Shown here in pieces: positions 54,101 to 64,000 of a stretch of DNA of 64,000 nucleotides. The position numbers were made by a program, and so were the translations under genes. Within the stretch, counting starts at the first letter, position 1; each line of letters starts with the position of its first letter. The DNA comes from Vespa crabro (taxonomy: Eukaryota > Arthropoda > Insecta > Hymenoptera > Vespidae). The notes under the pieces were generated by a model, which made no database searches, had not been told where the DNA came from, and saw nothing but the letters and a program-made list of their open reading frames with translations. The stretch is taken from NCBI RefSeq assembly GCF_910589235.1, contig NC_060959.1:4197763-4261762 (forward strand). Reading direction: 5' to 3'.

Positions 54101-54419
54101 TGCTAATACTATATTCATAAAATAATATTTATTTTTATAAATTTCATGTACATACATGCTAAAAAATATAAATGCAAGAATTATATTGTATAATTATACA
54201 ATTTAATGAATATATAATTACTTGCTGCTTCTGATATGCAGTATCCGGATGTATTTTACTTTCCAATAAGACCGTTCCATCACTTTCGGCTCTAACCAAA
54301 AGTGAAATTCCTTTTAATCTATCTACATAGGAAGAAGAAACATGACCAGTACCACGATCGTCCCATTGTCTATCAGCATTAAGTGCATAAAGCTTTACTC
54401 TTCTGCGTGTGTCCGTCAT
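51176..54419 (-). CDS. PP4R3: serine/threonine-protein phosphatase 4 regulatory subunit 3 (SMEK / falafel), five exons
   Basis: Regulatory subunit 3 of protein phosphatase 4, which directs the catalytic subunit to nuclear, centromeric and DNA-repair substrates (the falafel orthologue in flies, SMEK1/2 in vertebrates). Coding exons on the minus strand: 54419-54222, 53953-52355, 52244-52093, 51751-51355, 51265-51176. The joined protein is 811 residues, near human PP4R3A. An EVH1/PH-like domain covers about residues 1-105 (MTDTRRRVKLYALNADRQWD; DTLIVWSEGDNFDLALSFQE). An acidic linker follows (EESEDERFDD). The SMK-1/DUF625 helical region begins near residue 140 (CELSRLEEINELIGNSLASP) and includes YEPTLPQPKRHREYLRQLA. 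The conserved LDSVPSILRNSRYRRD is rebuilt exactly across the exon 3/4 junction. The tail is low-complexity and acidic, with seven glutamines, and ends in a basic SPSPKRQRLSW that may be a nuclear localisation signal. Intron 3 holds a palindromic repeat. Confidence 0.96.
51786..51885. repeat. palindrome-rich repeat in PP4R3 intron 3
   Basis: Perfect 14 bp palindrome GGTCACCGGTGACC at 51807-51820, a hairpin CTCTATT-tgcc-AATAGAG at 51825-51842, and a second related half ATCATCGGTGACCGAT near 51856-51871. GC-rich compared with the intron. TTAA occurs at 51793-51796 just outside. It resembles a short non-autonomous element or its remnant, but the ends are not defined. Confidence 0.5.
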
Positions 54420-54980
54420 GTTGTCAAAAATATTTTACGCAGTTGTTTTTGTATTATCACCAACTACCTTGCATGCCTTAGAAGTTGAAAAAAATCCTTG
54501 GCCTTTCTGTTCTTATAAAATTTCTATTAAATAAATTCACACACAAAAATCTATATCTACCAAACTTTTATTTGTTCTCTCATAATCCACTAAGATATAG
54601 CACAATGCTGTTGTATATAATGCCGTAGAGTCAGAAGTCTTAACTTATTTGAAAAATGTCTTTCGGAGTAACCACTCATTCATCTAAACTCAATACTCTC
54701 TTTGGGTGGTCTCCAAGAAACTACAATACTAATACCAATGAGTAGAAAATACTCATATATCACCATGAGTGATGCACTTTGATTTATATTAATAATGAAT
54801 AACAATTGTTAACGATTTCCAAAATTACGAATATCCTCTTGTTCTCTGCACAAATACATGGAATTGCTATTTCATGAAGATATTAACGACGGTTTAAAAA
54901 CGACCGTGCATTAGTCGAATTTTATTACGGATTATCACGAAACGGTACCTTTATTCCGATGTATACTCGGAACAATGAGA

Positions 54981-55500
54981 TTGTTTACCGTTGCTGGATG
55001 TTTATAAGCTCTTCAGTTGCATAAGCTTGATACCTGCGCCAACAGTAAAACTTTTGGGACGCGCGGGAAAAGTTAGTGGAGTACACGCTCTTCCGTGCAC
55101 GTGTCACAGTCCCGTAAAGCTAGAAAATGTCAAGCGTATTTCAGGTCGTTCATTTGAAATAAGTTCGTCGTCGTGGAAGGTCAGAAAGAAACGTTGTGCC
55201 AGGGAAGCCGAAGCCCTGTGTGCGCTCTTGCCGCCTGTATACGATTCCCGCGATGAGCAAAACCGATATAGAAGAACTCGCTCGTCACTTACGATGTAAA
55301 TATTTCCAATCACACGATTATCTTACACGAATTCTTTCAATGCTGCAACTACGGAGCATCGCCGTTCTTCCGTATTATTTGCGCGAGATCACTCTAAAAT
55401 TGACATAGACATCGAACATCCACAACACTACATTCCGCCATGTTAGATCACAACAACGCGCCACGGGGTTCACCGTGTATATCCCAAGGACTCTGGCGCA
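54981..55500. promoter_or_regulatory. GC-richer island upstream of PP4R3; candidate promoter or 5' UTR exon
   Basis: This stretch is clearly richer in G+C and CpG than its surroundings (for example GGGACGCGCGGG near 55057 and GCCGCCTGTATACG near 55229). It contains an exact CACGTG E-box at 55098-55103. On the minus strand a GTAAGT donor occurs near 55291, and a pyrimidine-rich CTTCTAAG lies near 54480. A non-coding first exon of PP4R3 spliced to the ATG exon is therefore possible. Overlapping short ORFs on both strands have no recognisable homology and are not called. Confidence 0.45.
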
Positions 55501-57620
55501 TAATACAATTTTACTTTCTGTATTATTTTTTGTTCAATCGAAATACATTTTGTTTTTCAATAAATTACGAATTTATGCGTTTTACACCTTTTATTTTTTC
55601 TTTTTCTTTTCTTTTTTTTAATATATATAAAGAAATTATTATTTTTAAAAAGCCAAAATTTCGTTTTATCAAAGATACATGAAATTATAAATGTCTCGAT
55701 ATACTATTAATTTCATTGAATAATCAGTAGAAAGGGTTGAAACTACTATCCTCTGTCCAAATGTCAATTTTTTTCAAAAAATATCCTTTATTTCATGTGC
55801 TCATTTAATACATATTATTCATTTTATGTAACCAGCACATGATATTTAAGACGAGTTTTAAAACAATATACTAAACATTATTATTAAATTGCGATAAATA
55901 TTTTTAACGTATTTACGTAAATATTAATGTCGTAATAACTGCAATACTGTTAAAAGAAAACATTCATATGTATGTTTAATGGAACGTTCAAGTATATGAA
56001 TAATTACATATACACGGTTACAATTAGTATGTAACAATGTATTGTTTATATTATCTATGAAAATATATGTATATATGTGTATATATATACGTGTATTGTC
56101 GAAGAAGAAAATTAACTTAGTAAATAATTTTTTCCGCAAATAAATCAATAATCCTGATATTTAAACTGATTGATTTGTTATATTTGTTTTACTACTTTAT
56201 ATTTATAATATTAAATGTGCAAATTCATAGATTTAATAGTATAGCACATTGTATTTATGTGTGTATGTAGATATATGTTTACTGTCTCTTACCAAATGAA
56301 AATGATAATATTGTTAGTTAAAATATTTTTTCGTTTGTTAAGAAACGTTAAGAAATAAATCTATTATTTTAGTGCTCGTATATTAACATAAATGTTGAAT
56401 CTTTGGACATATAAGAATAGGTTATAATCGTATCCAACGTAGCATATTGTCGGATCAATAAAGTTCAATGTACAACAGCTATGGGCTTTTGCGTAATGCT
56501 TTCTTAAATTCTCATTAATAATCATGAAAATCATTTAATATTGTGCAATAGTATATTAAATGTATTCTTGAAATAAAAATATATTTCTTGTTATCGCAAT
56601 ATCCAAATTATGTTCACAATAATTACAAATATATGTATACACACGTGTTATACAAAGGTTATAACAATTTCCATTAAAATCGCAATTTCCATTATATATA
56701 TATACATAATACTTTATTTTATTCATTTAGATGTAAATAATTATATATTGTAGAGAGAAACCCATAACATAATTAATTTATTACATATATTGATTATTAC
56801 TTATTGTTAGTCTATAGTTACTATAGTAACATACAGTAATGTTTTTATATTCATGATAATTTGAAAAAATATAAACAAATATACATAGTCCATTATACAA
56901 TCTATGTAATTATAACCCAAATTGTGCTACATTGCACAAATATTTGATGTATGTGTCAGATTTCATAAAGGAATAATGTATCCTGATGATACCTAAAGCA
57001 ATCCTACATGTTATATAGGCAGGTGTCAATATTTATAGTAGTTTCAATTTTTACACATATTTACATCCATGAATTATAAATTGTTAAAACAGTTCGATTA
57101 ATAGGAAAAAGTATACTTCTGAGTAATATGTTAGGTTTATAATATGAATTTAACAGATAAAGTGGGAATAAAAAATGCCTTAATAGTTCAATTAGTATTT
57201 GTCCAATTTTACTATCAATGTATATTAAATAAAACCAAATAAGTTGTTAGAAATTCTGTTGCAGTGATCACATCTGTACATTAACATTTTATGTATGTAT
57301 GGTATATGTGCATAATCATAATAATATAGAAAATGATATTATATATAAAAAAAAATGTTTATTTCAAGACAAAATTAAATGATCACTGCCTATAATATAT
57401 ATTAATATTCAAGAACACACTGACAGGTTTTAATTGTACATCATTCATCCAAGGAATCGCAAAATTATAAAATTTTCTCTATATTTATTTACCCACTCTT
57501 AATAATTTATTTCATAGTTGCAGTCTATATTCAAACAGATATCCTTTAATCACTCATTATATCTGTAATTGAGAACAGGCATTAATCAAAAACTAATTTG
57601 TTACATAGTTTAAGAACTAC
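55501..57620. other. gap between PP4R3 5' region and HRD1 3' end
   Basis: AT-rich, repeat-poor DNA. On the minus strand, downstream of the HRD1 stop, AATAAA occurs around 57484. Much of 56.2-57.6 kb may be HRD1 3' UTR. No exon is supported. Confidence 0.5.
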
Positions 57621-60093
57621 TTATTCTGTTGTATTCTGAGCTGAAAATTTCTGTAGCCTACGTCTCCTTAACATTTCTTGCTCACTTATGGGTTCTGTTT
57701 CAGCTCTAGATGATGTTTCTGAAGTTATTTCAATATTACTTGTGCTTGATTGACTAACTGTTTTATCATTAACTGTGTCTGGAACAGAAGTATCTGCATT
57801 TATTACAGTGCGAGAACTCTCACCTTCATTTTTACTAGCTAGACATGTATCTTTTTCTTGGTTTGTAGCCATATTTGTTGGAGCATTTGTATTTTCTTCT
57901 GTTGCAGTAGGAGGCTTAGGGATGCTGTAACATTAAACAAAGGCATTGGTAATAATGATAAAGAATTAACTATTAATCTCTATTTAGTAAATGATAGTAG
58001 AAAAAAATTACTAATATAATATTTATTATATTTTTGGAATAATAATTAGTTTGCATTTATACTGACTTAGCAGTGGCAGCTGCTGCTTGATATTGGTTCA
58101 TCATAGCATTAGCAGCATCTAACAACAGTTGTACTCTTTGTAATGTTTGTATTCTTGCTTCTACTGCTTGTCGTAAATTGCCCTCCATTGCTCTGAGTTC
58201 ATCTTCAGTAAGTTCTGTTAAATTAGGCGGAGGTGTAGGAATAGGTGGCAATGGTACCATAGGAGGAAATGGTGGGGCAAAAATTGGTACACTTCCGGCT
58301 GGTAAATTTTGGAATGGTGTCAAAGGAACATTTCCAACATTATTTTGACCTTGTTGTTGTGGCATCACACCTGGAGCTTGCAATCCTGCCCAAAAACCTG
58401 GCAATTGGAAGCCCTGACCTATATAACATAATGAATATTATTACAATTTTACTTATGCATATTCAATGCACATTCATTTTACTATACAAAAATTAATTAT
58501 AAATTATAACATACCTTGTGGATTTAATCCTGCTGCTGGAGGAGGTTGGGGTGCTTGTTGACCTTGCTGTGGATTTTGTTGTCTTGTCTCTGTATTAATT
58601 GTAGTTGGTCTTAAAATATTTAAACGACATGTTGGACAAGTTTGTTGACGTTGAAACCAAGAACGAAGGCATGCAGTATGAAAAATATGATTACATGGTA
58701 ACTTTTTGCTTGCTGCTACCATTTCTTCTCTGTAAAAGACTTTCTTATATATATTTATAACAAAATACATTATTAAAGAATACAGAAATTATTATGTAAT
58801 ATTAACTTACCGACAAATTATGCATACATTATCAGCAGCTGCTAATTCTTCAGGTGTTGCATCGGGATAAAGTGTATTCATATTTCTAATAGCCCTGCGT
58901 GACATTACAATGTCATGGAATGCCTTTTTAAAATCACGCATTGTATAATACATAGGACGAAGTGCAAATAAAGGTAGAGTAAACAGTTTTATCATTATAG
59001 TTACGAAAGCAATATATAAAGTGACCTAAACATAATAAGATTATATAGTATTACATACAATAAAAAGAACATGAAGGTACATATTTTACTATACCTTTAG
59101 AAAACCAATAACCAATTCTGTGTATAATAAAAATACTGGCTTATTGTCCCATGGATTTTCACTTTGCAAATCTATTGTGTGTAATATATATTTTACAGTA
59201 ATATTTATTACAACAGTCAATAAAATCGCATATTCAAATCCAAACACAAGTTGTACTGAAGGACCTTTTGTAGCAGTTGTACTATATGCGTAATGAATCA
59301 TTGTTAAATTAATGACAAATAGAAGTCCTAATAAAGTCACGACTCTCAGATGAAATAGCCATGTTATCACTGGACTTCTTTCCATCTGTAAAATCAGAAA
59401 CAAACTATTAAATTTCCTTTATATACAAGATGTTATATATTATTTTATAAATGTTTAAATATCATCAAATATCTAAATAAAATTTTATATCCTTGATTGT
59501 ATGTGCACAAAAATAATTTATATTAAAAAATATAAAAAAGATAAAATACTTACGTAATCAACACGATCTTCAGCTAACCAGTGAAATGATTTAAGAAATA
59601 ATAAAAGTGTAAATAATGCTATAAATTTTGGGCTGAAATCATCCCTAAATACTGTAAAAGCTAAACACGTCTCAGTTACTGCATACCATACTTTCTCTAC
59701 CAAATGCTAGAAATAATGATCAATCTTAATGGTTAATCCCATTCTGTATAGAAATGATAAAGAAACATAAGTTATATTCCATATTCACCTCCAGTTCAGC
59801 AGCACGTAAAGTACCGAAAAATATCTTCCTAAGGAATGCATTTATCATGAAAACGAGTATCAACGTTTGAGCATAAATTACCTAAATAAATATTATAAAA
59901 GGATAAGAATATATAATTATTAATAAAATTATGAAAACTATTGAAAAGATTTATGATAACTTACAGTCATGCTCGGATTTGATTTGGTTATGTGGACTAC
60001 CGTCGGATAAAATTGTTTTCTTTGATAATAAGCATTGCCAATTACGGCGCACGTTAATGCAGCACTTATTAACATTATCCCAGCTTCTCTCAT
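57621..60093 (-). CDS. Hrd1: E3 ubiquitin-protein ligase HRD1 / synoviolin, eight exons
   Basis: Membrane RING-H2 ubiquitin ligase of ER-associated degradation: it ubiquitinates misfolded lumenal and membrane proteins and forms the retrotranslocation channel. Minus-strand exons: 60093-59965, 59881-59789, 59706-59554, 59385-59095, 59025-58811, 58729-58515, 58418-58067, 57924-57621, joining to 583 residues (human about 617). The N-terminal ~250 residues are multi-spanning membrane segments with family signatures such as NAYYQRKQFYPTVVHITKS, WYAVTETCLAFTVFRDDFSP, LFLKSFHWLAEDRVDY and DLQSENPWDNKP. The RING-H2 is complete: C290, C293, C306, H308, H311, C314, C325, C328. A Pro/Gln-rich cytosolic tail follows, ending with RRRRLQKF, the conserved C-terminal motif. 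The exon 7 donor at 58066 (GTCAGT) is chosen because only it keeps frame into exon 8. A nearby GTATAA at 58062 would break it. The partial unidentified gene lies upstream on the same strand. Confidence 0.96.
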
Positions 60094-60536
60094 TTTTATA
60101 ATCGTAATATTTTCAGCCCAAGGGCTACGTTTTTACCAAAAAAAAAAAAAACAGATATAATGACACTTAAGCACTAAAAATTTACGTTTCAACCAGTTTC
60201 AACAGCTGTACACTCTATCAAGGCGCTGTTATCAAAACGGTGTTACTGACAACTATCCAATATTACGTTTACACGCAACAAGATTTTGCCAAGCCTTATA
60301 ACGAAATACGATTTTTCTATAAGAATACATAATATTTTAATTCTAAATAATGAAAATTTTTTTTAAATATAAATAAATTATACATTTATTAATGCGCTTT
60401 CGTATATAATTATATATTACAAATATTAATTATAGAACATGTAAATATAGTATTGAAAAGAAATAATATATTTTTAAATGTTTTCGAACTGATAGTACAT
60501 TAAGAGTGTACATCACACTGTACTGATTTTATAATG

Positions 60537-60839
60537 GTTTATGCCAACGATGAATACAGATGTAATTCATGACCGGTTTTAATGAACAAGGTTTCATTTT
60601 AAAGATAAAGGTTTAAACGAAGACATAGCTTTTTCGAATTTTTGACAAAGCTTTAGTTTCTTTGAATTTAACAATCGTCTCAAAAATCATGTTTCTTCAA
60701 GAATAGTTTATGTATAAAGATAAAATTTTTTCAAAAATTCGAAAAAGTTATGATCTTGTTTAAATCTTCGTATTTAAAATGAGACCTAGTTCATCAAAAT
60801 CGGTCAAGAATTACGTTTTCAATCACTATTGATATAAAC
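60537..60839. mobile_element. about 300 bp foldback MITE upstream of HRD1
   Basis: Long, well preserved inverted repeats. Left arm TGTAATTCATGACCGGTTTT then TTTCATTTTAAAGATAAAGG and AGCTTTTTCGAATTTTTGA. The right arm, read in reverse, gives CGTAATTCTTGACCGATTTT, CTCATTTTAAATACGAAG and AACTTTTTCGAATTTTTGA. Arms exceed 100 bp with about 75-80% identity by eye, and outer ends near GTTTAT/ATAAAC. The element lies about 450 bp from the HRD1 start codon and could fold into a hairpin if transcribed. Confidence 0.75.
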
Positions 60840-62719
60840 ACGCTGCTTCCTACATTATTCATGAAAAAAAAAAAAAGAACGTTTCGTATAGTGGCGCCCC
60901 TTGAACTTTGCGATAAAAAGAAGCTCATACTCCTACTACTGATTACATTTGTTCTTTAATATACGTTTGTTTCATGAAGTATACGAATATATGCCTAGAT
61001 AAAATAATGCCTACTGTTCACGTAAATCAATGCTAAGATTTTCTTGATCCATTCCATATGTTGATATTGTTAAATTCTAGAAAAATACGTAGTTCCTTAT
61101 ATATTTTATATACCAGAAATTTAAGAATTTTAATAGAAGCATTTAGAATAATGGCAACCATTTAGATTCGTATATTATTTTTATAAAAATCAAAACACGA
61201 GTTCTACACTATTCATAATCTAGAAAAATCTTTAAATTTTCAAGTTTAAGTCATTGGAGACATATGTTATAAACAAAATAAACTAGTTATATTTCGAAAA
61301 GTAAACTTGTCATTTCTTTTTTTCCATACAAGCTTGAATAATTAATACTTTTCATTAATATACGAATTTTAATTCTCGTTGTCGTTATCGGTTAATGATG
61401 TAAACAATAACGAAGAAGGAAAAAGGTTACAGCGACTTTGATAGATGATAAATAATCAGTCTAACTTTGAATCTCAAACGATAAACGTTACAGCTCTCTT
61501 ATTTCATATTCGCAGATTAGAATAAACAATTCCTTCAATTATTCAGCATTCATTTAAGATATGTATAACACTATAGTGAATTCTATTATTAATACTTATT
61601 TAACAACAAGTTATTAATACTTATATAACAACAATTTATAATAATGATGTCTGTACATTTGCTTAAACACTATATAGCTCATAATAAGCGTTAAATATAA
61701 AATAATTTTAACTTAATATTCCAATATAATTAAATTTTGAACTTGCAATCGTTATCAAATGCTATTCATCTAATATCAACAAAAAAAAACTTTTTATTGA
61801 CTTTAATAGTTATCAAATTTGTTTTTTTTCGTATTCCAATGAATAAATTTCGCAATCCTCTTCCTATAAGGCTAACCTTAAAAAATGTCTACTTTTGATA
61901 ATTTAATAATAATTTAAACAATGTATACTGTGCATGGGCACATACAAAAATTTCTGTCACACACTAATTCGTTTGTTAAGTTACGAGAGAGGTATAAGCT
62001 ACACAAGTTTATGTACCGATACAATAGCTGTAGGTACAGTGAGGACAGTGTTTTCCTATTGCACTTTTACTTCGTATCCTGTTCATACCTGTTGTTGTAG
62101 TTATACAGCATCGATTATCCTGTAGCATACGCTACGAGTGGAAGGTAATAAATAGTCATAAATATAAAAGACAAACAACGCAATGTGATTGGTCATTTGG
62201 CAATTACGTTTTCGTACGTTATTATACCACGTGGATTATTTTCATAAATGTTTTTATGAAAGTACAATTTATATAAAGTTTACATCATTTACACAATTTC
62301 TCTCTTTATATTATATCAATTTATTTATACTTTTCAGAAAATTGATATACAAAATAGTAAATGCAGTATAAAAGTACAGTATTATACAAAATTACGTTAA
62401 TAAATAAAAGAAGACTAAATATTTCCTAAAAGAACAAATTATTTAGACTTATATCTATAGTTTATATTTATGCGTACAGTTACAAAAAATAAATTTTTAT
62501 ATATATAATAGGCTGTGTGATACATCTATTTTGAACTTAGTCATGGTAATAATACCTTCACAATATAGAAATTGTAAATGACTAGCTTTTAGAAATTTTC
62601 AAAATCCAAGATTTTAAAATAATTCTAAATACAAAGCTTTCTGGATGTAATCTTACACATATATATGGCCACATATTGGAAGCATTCATTATTATAGTTT
62701 TCTATTGAAGACTTAATAC
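60840..62719. other. gap between the foldback MITE and the unidentified gene
   Basis: AT-rich. A more complex patch at 61920-62230 includes ATTGGTCATTTGGCAA (CCAAT-like) near 62190 and the inverted GTAGC-atac-GCTAC near 62120. The plus frame there (61934-62125) is Cys/Thr-rich with no recognised family. It may be promoter-type sequence or nothing. Confidence 0.45.
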
Positions 62720-64000
62720 TTAATGTTCATTCATTAAATTTTTAGGTTTCGAAATACGCTTAGGACTTTGATATTTTGATACTTCTAAATGTGCAATAGC
62801 TTTCAAAGGTGTTCTACGTGTGTCTAACGGTGGACGTCTCACAAGAGATTTAGAACTTTTAGGTGTTTTAATAGCTAATGGTCTTTTGATATGTGGAGTT
62901 TTACATAATCCATTTTCAGACTTATAAATATTCACATTTGATTCCTCATCTACTTTATTTGTAGATGTGTTTTTCAATATAGAAGAAGTTTTTACCACTA
63001 TATTTTCTTTTTGGGGACTACACTTTTTATATTCTTTATTGTTCTGTTCATTTAAATAGTACGATTTCTGCATTGGCGACTTATTACTTTTCTCTAATAA
63101 ATTTTGATTATATTTTTCACAGTGTCGTCTGTTATAATGTTTTTCAAAGTCTTCTTCATTTATTTCTAATGATATATCCATTGAATTATTCTTATTTCTT
63201 AAAGACATTTTTGGTGACTGGAATTGAGTCAAATTTTTATTCCTTGAATGTCTTTCAAGTCTTTTATGTACTGAAATATTACGTTTAGTTTCTAAATCGC
63301 AACATGACTTTTCTATGTTCATAATATTTATTTTTTCACTTTTAGATTCTTTTGCAAATTCTTTTTTATTTGTATTTACTACATAACCTTTTTGATTTTG
63401 ACCATTGTCAAACGTACATGTAGACACCTTTATTGTATTTTCATCAAATAGTTTTGCTTTAGCTAACACCATACCAGCATTTTGAGTTCTAAGTTTAGCA
63501 ACAGATGCTCGACCCGTTTGAGGAACTGGCGTACGTATTTGAACAGTAGATTTGAAATAATCACCCGCATCTTTCCAAGAAATCGATGTTTCTTTCCAAT
63601 TTTGAGACACGTCGTTTTGTCTATTTTGATAATCATTATTTAAAAAGACATTTTGTTGGCTATTGGTTTTTTTCAATTCTTTGACTTTTCGATTAAAGTA
63701 AAATGAATTGTTTATAAATTCATTGCCATGAAAAGATGATGCTCTACGAACGGAGAACTTTAATGGATTTTGTTTTGGTGTATGCATATTGATGTCATTT
63801 ATAATTGATTCATCATCAGTTAGCGAATCTCTTGTATGTTCTGTTGTATGAGAGATTAAGTCATTTAACTGTTTTTGTAATAATTCCAATCTTGTATTTG
63901 TCTTTGAACTGCACAATGAATCATTTCTCAAACTTGATACTTGTTTTGTTAGCTCAACAGCTGTATCTGGTTCTTCATTTGCAAGACAAACTATCTCTTG
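62720..64000 (-). CDS. 3' part of an unidentified basic, Ser/Thr-Pro-rich protein; truncated by the window edge
   Basis: A single open frame of 426 residues reaches the right edge without a start, so only the C-terminal part is seen (stop at 62720-62722). I do not recognise the family with confidence. It has no globular domain visible. It is rich in Asn, Lys, Ser and Thr, with a likely short amphipathic or coiled stretch near the start (LELLQKQLNDLISH). There are many proline-directed sites: HTPKQ, RTPVP, QSPKM, KSPMQ, CSPQK, KTPHI, KTPKS, RTPLK, QSPKR. A KEN motif sits directly after SPQ (codons at 63010-63002), and RxxL sequences (RPPL, RTPL) lie near the end. A more conserved-looking block is TGRASVAKLRTQNAGMVLAK. 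Codon use is gene-like and low-complexity repeats are absent, so it is very probably real. The motifs suggest a cell-cycle phosphoprotein. A RhoGAP11A-like or other mitotic protein is possible but unproven. Confidence 0.85.
   Translation of the reverse strand, partial: QEIVCLANEEPDTAVELTKQVSSLRNDSLCSSKTNTRLELLQKQLNDLISHTTEHTRDSLTDDESIINDINMHTPKQNPLKFSVRRASSFHGNEFINNSFYFNRKVKELKKTNSQQNVFLNNDYQNRQNDVSQNWKETSISWKDAGDYFKSTVQIRTPVPQTGRASVAKLRTQNAGMVLAKAKLFDENTIKVSTCTFDNGQNQKGYVVNTNKKEFAKESKSEKINIMNIEKSCCDLETKRNISVHKRLERHSRNKNLTQFQSPKMSLRNKNNSMDISLEINEEDFEKHYNRRHCEKYNQNLLEKSNKSPMQKSYYLNEQNNKEYKKCSPQKENIVVKTSSILKNTSTNKVDEESNVNIYKSENGLCKTPHIKRPLAIKTPKSSKSLVRRPPLDTRRTPLKAIAHLEVSKYQSPKRISKPKNLMNEH

Noticed and set aside
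55196..55408. 70-codon plus-strand frame in the PP4R3 upstream island
   Set aside because: Overlaps open frames on the other strand in GC-rich DNA; no homology or following plus-strand exons.
61934..62125. Cys/Thr-rich 63-codon plus-strand frame
   Set aside because: No signal peptide or cysteine spacing of a known family, and no flanking gene structure.

Overview
This is an AT-rich animal (insect) genomic window dominated by non-coding DNA. All confident genes are interrupted by short introns with GT...AG borders, and their proteins are recognisably animal: mitochondrial ribosomal protein L11, CFAP36, the PP4 regulatory subunit 3 (SMEK/falafel) and the ER ubiquitin ligase HRD1. Gene structure, base composition, very dense CT/GA/AT microsatellites and small mariner-like TA-flanked MITEs fit an insect, and I infer a hymenopteran (wasp, bee or ant). 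The species cannot be fixed from the sequence alone.

Layout. About 1-43,000 is a gene desert in which I can support no intact protein-coding exon. It holds dozens of microsatellites, several degenerate tandem repeats, an inverted pair of dispersed repeats, three small MITEs and islands of less AT-rich, CpG-containing sequence near 3.45, 10.6, 22.0, 22.9, 24.6, 29.4, 31.6 and 41.7-42.6 kb. These islands look like regulatory elements or untranslated exons. The last one resembles a promoter. One decayed coding fragment lies near 33.7-34.1 kb.

43,205-64,000 is the gene-bearing part: mRpL11 (-) and CFAP36 (+) are head to head with 675 bp between start codons. CFAP36 converges on PP4R3 (-) across a 4.4 kb gap that probably holds 3' UTR. 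HRD1 (-) follows, and then the 3' part of an unidentified basic, Ser/Thr-Pro-rich protein (-) that runs off the right edge. CFAP36 introns carry a 200 bp AAT array and a foldback element. A second foldback MITE lies upstream of HRD1.

The genes are housekeeping functions and do not form one pathway: mitochondrial translation, cilium/BART-like biology, PP4 phosphatase targeting, ER-associated degradation, and possibly cell-cycle control. I see no prokaryote-type system, CRISPR array, intact transposase, or clear tRNA/rRNA gene. The most interesting material is the non-coding organisation of the left 43 kb. Intron/exon borders were worked out by hand from reading frame and splice signals. UTRs are not mapped.
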